Made by a program: the position numbers and the translations under genes. This document shows positions 14,927-25,613 of a stretch of DNA of 43,534 nt, piece after piece. The notes below the pieces were generated by a model. It worked only from the letters and a program-made list of their open reading frames with translations. It had not been told where the DNA came from and did not search any database. The stretch covers positions 1 through 43,534 of the forward strand of contig SVMF01000021.1 of the NCBI GenBank assembly GCA_015067565.1, written 5' to 3'. This stretch comes from Oscillospiraceae bacterium (GTDB taxonomy: Bacteria; Bacillota; Clostridia; Oscillospirales; Oscillospiraceae). The first letter of the stretch is position 1. Each line of letters starts with the position of its first letter.

Positions 14927-15223
14927 ATGGACAAGTTATTCAAGTATTACGCTCTCGATGGCAGAGGCATTCAGGGAGCAAACAAGAGACCCATCGACCA
15001 TGCATACGACAGCGCGGAGGCAGCGTTCAAAATCTCCACCTTCTGTCTGGAGACCGCAGTGCCCGGCACTTATCGGCTGCTGGCCAAGCACCCCACCGAC
15101 ATTCACAAGTACCACTATTTCAACATCAAGTGCCCCAACTGCGGTGGCACACTGGAAGAAATCATGCCCGCAAAAGACAAGCACGTGCTGCCCATGTACG
15201 CATGCACCTGCTGCAATCGCTAA
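14927..15223 (+). CDS. Small zinc-ribbon protein, 98 aa
   Basis: Not assigned to a named family. The N-terminal half (FKYYALDGRGIQGANKRPIDHAYDSAEAAFKIS) is compact. The C-terminal 35 residues form a zinc ribbon with CPNCGG and, 24 residues later, CTCCN. CAAGGAGG precedes the ATG. It ends 20 bases before the capsid gene and is probably co-transcribed with it. Confidence 0.7.
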   Translation: MDKLFKYYALDGRGIQGANKRPIDHAYDSAEAAFKISTFCLETAVPGTYRLLAKHPTDIHKYHYFNIKCPNCGGTLEEIMPAKDKHVLPMYACTCCNR

Positions 15224-15243
15224 TTAAAAGGAGGAACACCAAT

Positions 15244-16152
15244 ATGTATCATACCACCGAATATAACCGCGAGTTCTGGAACGCAGCCAGAGCAAAAAGA
15301 AGGATTCCGAACGCCACTGTTTTGGAGACCGGACGTGACACTCAGAATGGCAGCTACAGACTGCCCTACGAATCCAACAAGAAATTCGAAGCATTTCGCC
15401 AGAAGGAAAACCTGTTCCGTCGCATCGGTACCGTCGTCAGCGCGCCCAAGGGCGACTATACCATCTGGGCACATGACAACGAGCCGGAGACTACTTGGCT
15501 CACCGACAAGGATCCCATGTTCTTTGAAAATGTGGAGACATACGACGATTACCAGCTGGATGGTCATACCCTTGGCTGCGCCACCCGTGTGTCCGAGGAT
15601 TTCACCGAAGACGCAGGCTTCGATGTAGAAACACAGGTCACCAGAGAGTTTGCCAGAAGCATCGGCCGTGCTGAAGAAGCTGCCTGCATCAACGGCGATG
15701 GCGTAAACGCGCCGAAGGGCTTCCTAAAGGATGCCATGATCGGCCATTATGCCCTCGGCATTGACTACAGCGACGTTGTGGATCTGTTCTTCGCACAGGA
15801 TCCGGAGTATCGTCGCAACAGCGTGTGGATCATGAACAATGAAACCGCATACAAGCTCCGCACCATGACCGACGGTGATGGCGGTTACCTCTGGAACCAC
15901 AGCGACAACACCCTGCTCGGCAAGCCGGTGTACATCTCCGACTATATGCCTTCTGCGACGGAAGGCACAGGCGCAAGACCTATCGCGTTTGGCGATTTCA
16001 GCTACTTCTGGATCATCGACCGAAAGCCCTTCGCAATGCGCTCCCTCACCGAAGTATTGGTACCCCAGCAACAGGTGGGCTATGTCGGCTATGAAACCAT
16101 CGATGCAAAGCTCATCCGCCCCGAAGCAGTCTGCGTAATGCAGATGAAGTAA
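15244..16152 (+). CDS. HK97-fold major capsid protein
   Basis: A 302-residue protein with the features of HK97-type capsid proteins: a short N-arm, the E-loop region (SAPKGDYTIWAHDN and ETTWLTDKDP), the long spine helix (TQVTREFARSIGRAEEAACINGDG) followed by APKGFL, and a P-domain ending in a beta segment (YETIDAKLIRPEAVCVMQMK). It lacks the roughly 100-residue N-terminal scaffold domain of HK97 itself, and no protease or scaffold gene is adjacent. The ATG at 15244 follows AAAAGGAGG. Occurrence in an element without terminase, portal or tail genes is unusual. Confidence 0.85.
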   Translation: MYHTTEYNREFWNAARAKRRIPNATVLETGRDTQNGSYRLPYESNKKFEAFRQKENLFRRIGTVVSAPKGDYTIWAHDNEPETTWLTDKDPMFFENVETYDDYQLDGHTLGCATRVSEDFTEDAGFDVETQVTREFARSIGRAEEAACINGDGVNAPKGFLKDAMIGHYALGIDYSDVVDLFFAQDPEYRRNSVWIMNNETAYKLRTMTDGDGGYLWNHSDNTLLGKPVYISDYMPSATEGTGARPIAFGDFSYFWIIDRKPFAMRSLTEVLVPQQQVGYVGYETIDAKLIRPEAVCVMQMK

Positions 16153-16166
16153 TCCTGTAATGACAA

Positions 16167-16196
16167 AGCGGTCACAGCAGAAAAGCTGTGGCCGCT
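16167..16196 (+). terminator. Hairpin after the capsid gene
   Basis: AGCGGTCACAGC and GCTGTGGCCGCT form a 12-position stem with one G-U/mismatch and a 6-base loop. The T-run is weak (CTGTTAAATC), so termination may be partial or the hairpin may stabilise the capsid mRNA. Confidence 0.6.
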
Positions 16197-16221
16197 CTGT
16201 TAAATCGAAAGAAGGTGCCAA

Positions 16222-16398
16222 ATGAAAGTAGTATTACCCAGATACAACGGACTACTGATCGACGGTGAATGGTATGTCGTTGAGAATGTGTTTAGCCGAG
16301 CAGCGAAGGAAACGCTGGAAGATAAGCTCAAGCGGCTGATAATAGAAAATATTCCCGCAAAAAACACCGTCGAAAGTTCTCAGAAACCTAACAATTAA
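16222..16398 (+). CDS. TnpW-like small protein, 58 aa
   Basis: The peptide reads LLIDGEWYVVENVFSRAAKETLEDKLKRLI, which fits the TnpW-type pattern of a short beta hairpin followed by an EDKLKRLI helix, found just before TnpX-like recombinase genes on Clostridia transposons. The function is unknown. GAAGG lies upstream of the ATG at 16222, and the recombinase gene starts 73 bases after its stop. The gene is short but well supported by position and motif. Confidence 0.75.
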   Translation: MKVVLPRYNGLLIDGEWYVVENVFSRAAKETLEDKLKRLIIENIPAKNTVESSQKPNN

Positions 16399-16425
16399 AA
16401 CCTCGCCTTTTAGCAGCAGTTCTGG

Positions 16426-16431
16426 TATAAT
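16426..16431 (+). promoter_or_regulatory. Extended -10 promoter of the recombinase gene
   Basis: TGGTATAAT is an extended -10 element 40 bases before the recombinase start. No good -35 box is seen 17 bases upstream. The recombinase may therefore be transcribed apart from the structural gene run. Confidence 0.5.
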
Positions 16432-16447
16432 CCCTTCCTGCCACTAG

Positions 16448-18121
<1,674 letters not shown>

Positions 18122-18152
18122 CCGACGAATCGACTATGCCGTATCCTAAAAA

Positions 18153-18190
18153 TCACTGTTGCGCACCACCCAAAGTGGGTGCGTTTTTTT
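18153..18190 (+). terminator. Terminator at the right end of the element
   Basis: CGCACC and GGTGCG close a hairpin over an A/C-rich loop, followed by eight T. It ends the recombinase transcript and abuts the stop of the convergent fchA gene. Just upstream, ACGGCATAG (18113-18121) and CTATGCCGT (18134-18142) form another perfect inverted repeat. Confidence 0.8.
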
Positions 18191-18801
18191 TACAGGAACG
18201 AGTTTTTGACGGACTCAAAAATACCGTCGGCAAGACTGCCGCAGGATCGCAGCAGGCAATGACATTTTTCGTTCAGTTCTTCTGCTGCTTGACGATCGAC
18301 AAGCGTCTTGGTATTGATAAACACATTGAGCGAGGCAGCCTGCATGGCGGCCTTAACGGTCACGGCCGCACAGCCTGCGTCGGAGACAGCCAAACGGCTG
18401 CCCTTTTCGGCAAAGACGGCAATGGCCTCGAGCGATTCGGCGCACAGCTCCATGATGCGCAGAGGTACGACGCAGGCACGTAGCGTGGCTTCCTCCAGGA
18501 TCTGCGCCCGATCGGGCGCATCCTTCGGCAGGCCGTAGGCCTTTGCCAGCGGCAAAAAGCCTTCGGCATCGGCATTGATCTGCTGCAGAAGCTCGGCCTG
18601 CAAAGCGGAGCACTTTTCACGCAGGGCGAGCATTTCTTCCTCGACCGCGGCATACTTCTTCTTGCCCACGGTCAGCGCGCCGACCATATTGCCCAGCGCC
18701 GTGCCGATGGCACCGACCAGGGCGGCAGCGCCGCCACCGCCGGGAACCGGCTCGTTCGACGCCAGAAGCGCGACAAACTCAGCGCAGGAGCGGTGTTCCA
18801 T
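18190..18801 (-). CDS. fchA: Methenyltetrahydrofolate cyclohydrolase / cyclodeaminase family
   Basis: A 203-residue all-helical protein of the cyclodeaminase/cyclohydrolase family. The N-terminal signature SNEPVPGGGGAAALVGAIGTALG is characteristic. It converts 5,10-methenyl-THF and 10-formyl-THF, or removes ammonia from formimino-THF. Next to fhs on the same strand it most likely works in the one-carbon branch. The start at 18801 follows AGGAGGAAGACTG; the longer frame has no ribosome site. Its start overlaps the stop of the DUF6440 gene by one base. Confidence 0.88.
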   Translation of the reverse strand: MEHRSCAEFVALLASNEPVPGGGGAAALVGAIGTALGNMVGALTVGKKKYAAVEEEMLALREKCSALQAELLQQINADAEGFLPLAKAYGLPKDAPDRAQILEEATLRACVVPLRIMELCAESLEAIAVFAEKGSRLAVSDAGCAAVTVKAAMQAASLNVFINTKTLVDRQAAEELNEKCHCLLRSCGSLADGIFESVKNSFL

Positions 18802-18992
18802 CAGTCTTCCTCCTTGATGGGAAGGGGCGAGACGACGGGGTTGCCGTTGCGGTCGAGCAGAACGGTCATGCCGCCACTGTAGCCGCTCTGGCGGAAGAGG
18901 TAGTTGACACCCGTTTCGGTGTCGACCCAAATTTCAAAGCAGCTGAGCGAGCCTTCGGAATGGATTTTCACGAATCTCTTTTTCTTTGCCAT
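18801..18992 (-). CDS. DUF6440 family protein
   Basis: A 63-residue protein matching DUF6440: KKRFVKIHSEG, then IWVDTETGVNYLF and GGMTVLLDRNGNPV. The function is unknown; it looks like a small beta-sheet protein with a bound-ligand-like VDxETGVxYLF motif. It lies between fhs and fchA with no gaps, so it is expressed with them. Confidence 0.8.
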   Translation of the reverse strand: MAKKKRFVKIHSEGSLSCFEIWVDTETGVNYLFRQSGYSGGMTVLLDRNGNPVVSPLPIKEED

Positions 18993-18993
18993 A

Positions 18994-20796
18994 TCAGAAC
19001 AGTCCTTTCACTTTTCCGGTTTCGGTGTCAATATCGATGCGGCGATAGGCGGGGTCGGCAACGGTGCCGGGCATCATGGAGATAGTGCCTGCCATCGGGC
19101 AGAGGAATTTGGCACCTCCATATTCCAAAATATCACGGATGGGCAGCCTCCAGCCCTGCGGCACACCCTTGGCACTCGGCTCGTGGCTGAGCGAGAGGTG
19201 TGTTTTGACCATCATGGTGCAATAATCGGCATATTTCGGGTCGGACTCAAAGCGCTCGGCCTTCTTTTGTGCCTCGGGCGCCCAATCGACACCCTCTGCG
19301 CCGTAGACCTCCCTGGCGATGCGCTCGACACGCTCACGCAGCGGCAGATCCATGTCGTAGAGGAATTTCAGCTCGTGCTCCTCCTCGCAGGCATCCAAAA
19401 CCGTCTCGGCCAGCTCGATGGCACCCTCGCCGCCGTAGCGCCAGTGGTTCGACAGGGCGCAGCGGATGCCGCGCTCGGCGCACAGTCTGCGCAGCAGTGC
19501 GATCTCGGCCTCGGTGTCGGTATGGAATTGGTTGATGCAGACAACAGGGACGATGCCCGACTTCTGGATGGTGCGGATGTGGTGGAAGAGATTTTCGCAG
19601 CCCTTTTCCAGAAGCTCCAAATTCTCCTGCGTGTATTCCTTGGCAAGCGGTTTGCCCGCTGCGACGGTCGGGCCGCCGCCGTGCATCTTCAGTGCGCGGA
19701 TGGTCGCCACGAGCACCGAAACGCTCGGCTTCAGACCTGACAGACGGGTTTTGACATTCCAGAATTTTTCAAAGCCGATGTCCGCGGCAAAGCCGGACTC
19801 GGTCACATGATAATCAAACAGCTTCAGCGCCAAACGGTCGCCGATGACCGACGACTGTCCGATGGCGATGTTGGCAAACGGACCTGCGTGCACAAGCACC
19901 GGCTGATGCTCGATCGTGTAGCACATGGTCGGGTTGATGGTGTTGCGCATCCAGGCGGTCATGGCGCCTGCGACATCCAGATCCTCGGTCGTTATGGGCT
20001 CACCGCTACGGGAGTAGGCGACCACGATCTTGCCGATGCGTTCTCTGAGATCCTTCAGATCCTTGACCACGGCCAGGATTGCCATCAGCTCCGAGCCGAC
20101 GGCGATGCCGAATTTCGACTCCATCAGGTAGCCGTCCCGTGTGCCGCCGATGCCGATGAGGATGTTTCTGAGCCCCTGCGCACAGAAGTCGAGCACCCAG
20201 CCGAGCTCCACACGCTTCGGGTCGATGTCCAGACGCTTCAGACCGCGCTTGGCAAGCTCCTCGTCGGAGAAGTTGCGCTCGTGCTGCATTCTGGCATTCA
20301 GGGCGACCATGGCCAGGTTGTGCGCGTTCATAATGTCGTTGATGTCGCCCGTCAGGCCGAGGGAGAACTCTGTCATCGGGATCAAAAGGGAGTTGCCGCC
20401 GCCTGCGGCCGTGCCCTTGAGATTCATGGTTGGGCCACCCGAGGGTTGGCGCAGACAACCGCCGACATTCTTGCCGAGCTTGCCCAGGCCCTCGATCAGG
20501 CCGAGGGAGGTCGTGCTCTTGCCCTCGCCCAGGGGGGTCGGGGTGATGGCTGTGACCTCGATGAGCTTGCCGTTTGGCTTGTCCTTCAGGCGATTCATGA
20601 TTTTCATAAAGTCGAGCTTCGGGGTTTTGCCGTAGGGGATGATCTCCTCGGGCAAAAGGCCGAGCTTTTGGCGGAAATGTTCGACACCGGGGAAGGCCTT
20701 TTCGGCCTCCTCAGCGATTTGCCAGTCCTTGTAGATGGTGGGATCGAGCGTGATGTGCCCGTCCGGGTGGGTGTATTTGCCGTCGGTAAATTCCAT
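18994..20796 (-). CDS. fhs: Formate-tetrahydrofolate ligase, divergent long form
   Basis: This 600-residue enzyme joins formate to tetrahydrofolate using ATP to give 10-formyl-THF. The P-loop [10 protein letters not shown] is at 87-96, and [14 protein letters not shown] with AAGGG follows. The protein is about 45 residues longer than the usual 556. Several normally fixed stretches differ from the typical LREPSLGP and FTGDFHAI, reading LRQPSGGP and LTGDINDI, so it belongs to a divergent clade. GGAGGGTTCC precedes the ATG. It is followed by the DUF6440 gene and fchA, giving a compact one-carbon operon; folD and metF are not in view. Confidence 0.92.
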   Translation of the reverse strand: MEFTDGKYTHPDGHITLDPTIYKDWQIAEEAEKAFPGVEHFRQKLGLLPEEIIPYGKTPKLDFMKIMNRLKDKPNGKLIEVTAITPTPLGEGKSTTSLGLIEGLGKLGKNVGGCLRQPSGGPTMNLKGTAAGGGNSLLIPMTEFSLGLTGDINDIMNAHNLAMVALNARMQHERNFSDEELAKRGLKRLDIDPKRVELGWVLDFCAQGLRNILIGIGGTRDGYLMESKFGIAVGSELMAILAVVKDLKDLRERIGKIVVAYSRSGEPITTEDLDVAGAMTAWMRNTINPTMCYTIEHQPVLVHAGPFANIAIGQSSVIGDRLALKLFDYHVTESGFAADIGFEKFWNVKTRLSGLKPSVSVLVATIRALKMHGGGPTVAAGKPLAKEYTQENLELLEKGCENLFHHIRTIQKSGIVPVVCINQFHTDTEAEIALLRRLCAERGIRCALSNHWRYGGEGAIELAETVLDACEEEHELKFLYDMDLPLRERVERIAREVYGAEGVDWAPEAQKKAERFESDPKYADYCTMMVKTHLSLSHEPSAKGVPQGWRLPIRDILEYGGAKFLCPMAGTISMMPGTVADPAYRRIDIDTETGKVKGLF

Positions 20797-20867
20797 AAGG
20801 AACCCTCCTGATTGAAGATTGGTTTGCGTGCGGACGCAGCTCGTCCTGCCGGGGGTGATGCGCCGCT

Positions 20868-20905
20868 ATATGCGATTGCGAGGCCGGTTGGCCTCGCAAT
20901 GATGA
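20868..20905. repeat. Hairpin repeat between pta and fhs
   Basis: ATTGCGAGGCC and GGCCTCGCAAT form a perfect 11-bp stem around GGTT, followed by GATGATCTC. The inverse strand begins TCATTGCGAGG, the same edge as the repeats at 29.53 kb. It may also slow transcription leaving pta. Confidence 0.6.
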
Positions 20906-20910
20906 TCTCT

Positions 20911-21909
20911 TTATGCCTGCGCAGCGGTGATGATGGCCATCTTATAGACCTCGTCGGCATTACAGCCGCGTGACAGATCGTTGATCGGCGCATTCAGGCC
21001 GAGCAGGATCGGGCCGTAGGCCTCAAAGCCGCCCAGACGCTGTGCGATCTTATAGCCGATGTTGCCTGCTTCGATGCAAGGGAAGATGAAGGTGTTGGCA
21101 TAGCCTGCCACGGGAGAGCCGGGGAACTTGAGCTGACCGACCACGGGAGAGACTGCAGCGTCAAACTGCATCTCGCCGTCGATGGCCAGATCGGGAGCCA
21201 GCTCCTTGGCTCTGGCGGTAGCGGCCTGCGACAGAGAAACGGTGCCGCCCTTGCCCGAGCCCTTGGTCGAGAAGCTCAGCATGGCAACCTTCGGATCCAT
21301 GCCGAAGAGCTGTGCGCAGCGTGCCACATCGACAGCGACCTCGGCCAGCTTGTCTGCGCCGGAGAGGGTCACATTGCCTTCCTTATCCACAGAGTCCTCA
21401 TAGGAAAGGTTGATGGCGCAGTCGCCCATGCAGATCATCTCGTCGCCGCGAACCATGATGAAGCAGGAGGAGACCAGATGGCTGCCCGGCTTGGTCTTGA
21501 CCAGCTGCAGCGCCGGACGGACGGTGTCAGCGGTGGAGTAGGTTGCGCCACCGAGCAGGGAATCGGCATAGCCGAGCTTGACGAGCATCGTGCCGAAGTA
21601 GTTGCCCTTGGCAAGCAGGCTACGGCACTCGTCGGCGGTCATCTTACCCTTGCGCAGCTCGACCATCTTCTCAACCATGGCCTCCATGCCCTCGTAGGTA
21701 GCAGGATCGAGGATCTCGAGACCTTCAATGTCGAAGCCGCCCTTTGCGGCATTTTCCTTGACTACATCGACATTGCCGATGAGGATCGGGGTCAGGAAAC
21801 CATCCGCCTTCAGGCGACTTGCGGCCTCCAGAATACGGGCGTCGTGGCCCTCGGTAAAGACGATCTTGCGGGGATTTGCCTTCAAAATGTCGATCAAGCG
21901 GTTAAACAT
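20911..21909 (-). CDS. pta: Phosphate acetyltransferase
   Basis: A 332-residue enzyme interconverting acetyl-CoA and acetyl phosphate. It matches the single-domain Pta family: IVFTEGHDARILEAASRL at the N-terminus, GATYSTADTVRPALQLVKT, DCAINLSYED in place of the usual DCAVN-P, MLSFSTKGSG, DGEMQFDAA, and NTFIFPCIEAGNIGYKIAQRL near the C-terminus. The start at 21909 follows TTTGGAGG. It supports acetate formation with ATP gain; an acetate kinase gene is not in the window. Confidence 0.95.
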   Translation of the reverse strand: MFNRLIDILKANPRKIVFTEGHDARILEAASRLKADGFLTPILIGNVDVVKENAAKGGFDIEGLEILDPATYEGMEAMVEKMVELRKGKMTADECRSLLAKGNYFGTMLVKLGYADSLLGGATYSTADTVRPALQLVKTKPGSHLVSSCFIMVRGDEMICMGDCAINLSYEDSVDKEGNVTLSGADKLAEVAVDVARCAQLFGMDPKVAMLSFSTKGSGKGGTVSLSQAATARAKELAPDLAIDGEMQFDAAVSPVVGQLKFPGSPVAGYANTFIFPCIEAGNIGYKIAQRLGGFEAYGPILLGLNAPINDLSRGCNADEVYKMAIITAAQA

Positions 21910-21955
21910 AGTATTACCTCCAAATGAATTTCGCATATATTATAGCAGATAGCCA

Positions 21956-22810
21956 TTAAAAATCAAGACAAACCGACTGTTTTGAATGAATTTCGATGGG
22001 TTTTTCTGTCAGAGGGTGTAAAAATCGCAGGCTGACGGCGCAAAGCTGCTGATAGGGCAGGCCGAAATCGTCCGTTCCGTACTGCGGGTCGCCCAGGATC
22101 GGGTAGCCCATATGGGCGCAGTGCACGCGCAGCTGGTGTGTGCGGCCGGTCAGCGGCTGCAGCTGCAAAAGGGCGGCCTTTTCGGTGCGCTGCAGGACAC
22201 GAAAGCGTGTTCTGGCAGGCTTGCCGTCGGCGCGGACGCAGCGCAGCATTCCGGCAGGGTCTGAACGGGCAATCGGCGCGTCGATTAGACCCTCATCGTG
22301 CTCGGGGCCGCCCAAAACAGCCGCGTGATAGTGCTTTTCGATCTGACCGTGCAGCTGCATGGCGTGCATTTTGGCATGGACATGGGCATTTTTTGCAAGC
22401 AGCACCACCCCGAAGGTGTCCCGATCCAGGCGGCTGACGGGATGCACCGCAGACTTTTGTCCCGTCTGCGTATAGTAATGCAGCAAAAAGTTGGCCAGCG
22501 TGCCCGAGTTTCTTGCGCTTGAAGGATGCATCAGGATGCCGGCCGGCTTGTCCAGTGCGATGAGCGCCTCATCCTCGTACAAAATCGACAGCTCCCCCGG
22601 CTCGGCAGGGTAGATCGGCGTGTCCTCGTCCATGCAGACCTCGATGATGTCCCCGGTTTTGACGGGGAAATCTGTGAAAACCGACTGACCGTTGACCGTG
22701 TAGGCATGGCGGAACTTCATCCGCTTGACCAGGGTTGACGACAGACCAAGCTCCCGTCGCAAAAACGACAGGAGCTTTCCTTCTCTTTGTGCTTCGTGCC
22801 GCAGGATCAT
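21956..22810 (-). CDS. RluA-family pseudouridine synthase
   Basis: A 284-residue RNA pseudouridine synthase with an S4-like N-terminal segment (LSFLRRELGLSSTLVKRM) and the catalytic domain containing HPVSRLDRDTFGVVLLAK, where the Asp in LDRDT is the nucleophile, and LTGRTHQLRVHCAHMGYPILGDPQYG. The target, 23S rRNA or tRNA, cannot be told from the sequence. The start ATG overlaps the stop of the CBS gene (ATGA), so it is co-translated with it. Confidence 0.92.
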   Translation of the reverse strand: MILRHEAQREGKLLSFLRRELGLSSTLVKRMKFRHAYTVNGQSVFTDFPVKTGDIIEVCMDEDTPIYPAEPGELSILYEDEALIALDKPAGILMHPSSARNSGTLANFLLHYYTQTGQKSAVHPVSRLDRDTFGVVLLAKNAHVHAKMHAMQLHGQIEKHYHAAVLGGPEHDEGLIDAPIARSDPAGMLRCVRADGKPARTRFRVLQRTEKAALLQLQPLTGRTHQLRVHCAHMGYPILGDPQYGTDDFGLPYQQLCAVSLRFLHPLTEKPIEIHSKQSVCLDF

Positions 22811-23226
22811 ACCGTTACCTGCTGCGCCATGAATTTGTCCAACCAATAGCGCATGATTGCACGGCGGGTGACAATGCCGATGAAGTCGCCCTTGTCATCG
22901 ATCACTGGGACGAAGTTCTGATCCGCTGCTTTCATCAAAAGCGTCTGCATATCGGCCATGACCGAAACGGGCTCATTGTCCCGACGGTGGGTGATCTTCA
23001 TGATGCTGTGATTTTCGGTGTCCTTCAGGTCCAGACCGCAGATGTTCTTGACCGCCCAGAGAAGGTCGCCTTCGTTGAGGGTGCCGCAGTATTCGCCGGT
23101 GCGCGTGATGATCGGAAGCGCAGAGTAGCCGCTTGTTTCCATCCGCTCGATGGCCTGCCGCAGGGAAAAATCGTCATATAGATAAGCGCAGTTGGCTTTG
23201 GGTGTCATTAAAAAAAGTAAGTTCAA
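22807..23226 (-). CDS. CBS domain protein
   Basis: A 139-residue protein consisting of a pair of CBS motifs (SLRQAIERMETSGYSALPIIT and TLLMKAADQNFVPVIDDKGDFIGIVTRRAIMRY). Such stand-alone pairs bind adenine nucleotides; c-di-AMP-binding relatives exist in Firmicutes, but this one cannot be assigned. The TTG start at 23226 is chosen because GAGG lies seven bases upstream; the internal ATG at 23208 has no ribosome site. A TATAAT box lies at 23260-23265 (minus strand). Confidence 0.85.
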   Translation of the reverse strand: MNLLFLMTPKANCAYLYDDFSLRQAIERMETSGYSALPIITRTGEYCGTLNEGDLLWAVKNICGLDLKDTENHSIMKITHRRDNEPVSVMADMQTLLMKAADQNFVPVIDDKGDFIGIVTRRAIMRYWLDKFMAQQVTV

Positions 23227-23402
23227 AATCAGACCTCATTTCCACATTTTTGCACAAATATTATAGCATAGATTTTGTGAAAATGCTGTTAAGATTTTGT
23301 ATTGTGAGGTAGAAAAAACTCCCTGAGTTTTGGTGAAAGTGTTCAATTTTTCCGTTGCGTTAACAACAAATCAAACAAAGCTCGAGGCGCTTTCAAAGGA
23401 AA

Positions 23403-23450
23403 CGCAAGCCGTCGACGGTCAGAATCCTGAGCGTCGACGGCTTGCTGTTA
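23403..23450. terminator. Long hairpin between topB and the CBS gene
   Basis: GCAAGCCGTCGAC and GTCGACGGCTTGC form a perfect 13-bp stem around a 16-base loop. The T-run lies on the plus-strand side (GTTATTTTTT). It sits at the 3' end of topB. Confidence 0.7.
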
Positions 23451-25613
23451 TTTTTTGTTCTGCTCGAGCCACTTGGCCAGGGCATCGGCCATGGGATTGT
23501 TCTTCGGCTCTTCCTTTTGCTGATTTTGCAGGAACTTCTGCACATCGCGCTTGCCTGCACCGGCCGAGGCACGGCGCTCCTTGAACGCCGAGAGCTTCTC
23601 GCGGTAGCCGCAGACACAGGCAAACATCTGATTGTCGCCTTCTCCGCGTAGCTCCATCTTCTTGAAGCAGTTCGGGCAGCGTGCATTGGTCGTCTGCGTC
23701 ACGCTCTTGCGGTAGCCGCACTCGCGGTCAGGACACACGAGCATTTCGCCGCGTTTGCCCTTGACCAAGAGAAGAAACTTGCCGCAATCGGGGCAGGCCT
23801 TTCTGGTCTGATTGTCGTGGGTGTACTTGGCATCGCTGAGCTTGACATCGTTGACCAGCTTTCCGGCATAGGCGCGCATTTCCTCAATGAACTTGAAATC
23901 GCGCTCCGTGCCCTTGGCGATGCGGGCCAAACGATCCTCCCACTTGGCCGTCAGCGCAGCAGAACGCAGGTCGGACGGTGCAAGCTCGACCAGCTGCATT
24001 CCCTTCGAGGTCGGGACAAGCTCCTTACCACGGCGCTCGATGTAGAACGCAGAAAACAGCTTTTCAATGATGTCCGCACGGGTGGCCGGGGTACCCAAGC
24101 CGCTGGTTTCCTCCAGAATCTTCTTGAGCTCCTTGTCCTGCACCTGCGAATGCGGATGCTCCATGGCGGTCAGCAGGGTCGCCTCGGTGTATCGTGGCGG
24201 AGGCGGCGTTTTGCCGCTGGTGACCTGCACGGAGGCGATCTTCAGGCGCTGGCCCTGCCTGACCTCGGGCAGTGTCTGCGTCTCTTCCTCCTCGTCGAAG
24301 GAGAAATTGCGGTCATAGGCTGCTTTCCAGCCCTGCTTGAGGACACGCTTGCCCTTGGCAGTAAAAATATGGCCGGCGCAGTTGATGGTTAGCTCGATCT
24401 CCTCGTACTCGTACGGCTCCATCAGAACCGCCAAAAAACGACGCACAACGAGGTCGTAAATATTCTTTTCCGGGCCGGACAGCCGCCACAGATCGGGCGC
24501 TTCCTCAGTCGGGATGATGGCATGGTGGTCGCTGACCTTGGCATTGTTGACCAGAAATCTGGTCTTCAGGGGGCGATTGCGCATGATCTCCTGTGCCAAA
24601 GGCTTGTACGAATCGACCATGACGGCCTTGATGCGCTCGGGCAGGGTCGGCACGACATCATCGGAGATGTAACGAGAGTCCGTTCTCGGGTAGGTCAGGA
24701 GCTTGTGCTGCTCATACAGCGACTGCATCAAATTCAGCGTCTCCTTGGCAGAGTACGCATACTTTTTGTTTGCGTCGCGCTGCAGCTCGGTCAGGTCGTA
24801 GGCAGCCGGAGGCGGACTCTGGCGGCGCATGGCGCGCACCTGCGTGATGGTGCATTCGCCTTGACAGGCGGTGGCGATCTTCTCCATGGCGGCCTTGTCG
24901 AAGCTGCGCGGATTGTTGTTTTTGTCACGGTAGGTGGCGGAAAAACCGCCTGCCTTCAGGCGTACGCCATAGTAATCCTTCGGAACGAAATTGCGGATCT
25001 CTTTTTCCCGATCAACGATGAGCGCAAGGGTTGGGGTCTGCACACGGCCGGCCGAAAGCTGCGCATTGTGGCGGCAGGTCAGGGCGCGAGTGACATTCAG
25101 ACCGACAATCCAGTCGGCCTCGCTTCGTGCCTGCGCAGAGCGGAACAGATTGTCATACTCACTTGCCGGACGGAGCTTGGAGAAGCCCTCCTTGATTGCC
25201 TTGTCGGTCTGCGACGAGATCCAAAGGCGCTTGGTCGGCTTCTTCCAGCCGGCCTTGAGCATGATCCAACGGGCGACCAGCTCGCCCTCACGGCCTGCGT
25301 CGGTGGCGATGATGAGCTCAGAGATGTCGCTGCGCTTCATCTGCGCCTGCACGACCTTGAACTGCCGCGCTGTCTGGCCGATGACGACCAGCTTCATATT
25401 TTGCGGAAGCATGGGCAGGTCTTCCATATCCCATTTTTCCCACTTTTTTTCATATACATCGGGGTCGGCCAGCGTCACCAGATGGCCCAGTGCCCAGGTG
25501 ACGACATAGCGATCCCCCTCCAGAAAGCCTTCCCCACCGCGCTTGCAGCCCAGAACACGGGCCAACTCACGGCCAACAGACGGCTTTTCGGCCAAAACAA
25601 GCGATTTTGCCAT
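23448..25613 (-). CDS. topB: DNA topoisomerase III
   Basis: A 721-residue type IA topoisomerase that relaxes and decatenates DNA. The Toprim domain starts SLVLAEKPSVGRELARVLG, with ATDAGREGELVARW carrying the metal-binding acids. The catalytic Tyr is near residue 308 in LLTYPRTDSRYI. LSAGRVQTPTL and GLGTPATRADIIEKL are also conserved. Zinc ribbons near the C-terminus (CPDCGKF, CPDRECGY, CPNCFKK, CVCGY) are followed by a basic tail. Its start overlaps the stop of the cyclophilin gene. This chromosomal copy is complete. Confidence 0.96.
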   Translation of the reverse strand: MAKSLVLAEKPSVGRELARVLGCKRGGEGFLEGDRYVVTWALGHLVTLADPDVYEKKWEKWDMEDLPMLPQNMKLVVIGQTARQFKVVQAQMKRSDISELIIATDAGREGELVARWIMLKAGWKKPTKRLWISSQTDKAIKEGFSKLRPASEYDNLFRSAQARSEADWIVGLNVTRALTCRHNAQLSAGRVQTPTLALIVDREKEIRNFVPKDYYGVRLKAGGFSATYRDKNNNPRSFDKAAMEKIATACQGECTITQVRAMRRQSPPPAAYDLTELQRDANKKYAYSAKETLNLMQSLYEQHKLLTYPRTDSRYISDDVVPTLPERIKAVMVDSYKPLAQEIMRNRPLKTRFLVNNAKVSDHHAIIPTEEAPDLWRLSGPEKNIYDLVVRRFLAVLMEPYEYEEIELTINCAGHIFTAKGKRVLKQGWKAAYDRNFSFDEEEETQTLPEVRQGQRLKIASVQVTSGKTPPPPRYTEATLLTAMEHPHSQVQDKELKKILEETSGLGTPATRADIIEKLFSAFYIERRGKELVPTSKGMQLVELAPSDLRSAALTAKWEDRLARIAKGTERDFKFIEEMRAYAGKLVNDVKLSDAKYTHDNQTRKACPDCGKFLLLVKGKRGEMLVCPDRECGYRKSVTQTTNARCPNCFKKMELRGEGDNQMFACVCGYREKLSAFKERRASAGAGKRDVQKFLQNQQKEEPKNNPMADALAKWLEQNKK

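Noticed and set aside
19807-20811. 334-residue plus-strand frame opposite fhs
   Set aside because: It is the antisense of a well-conserved fhs gene, with His/Asp/Val-rich shadow composition and no ribosome site.
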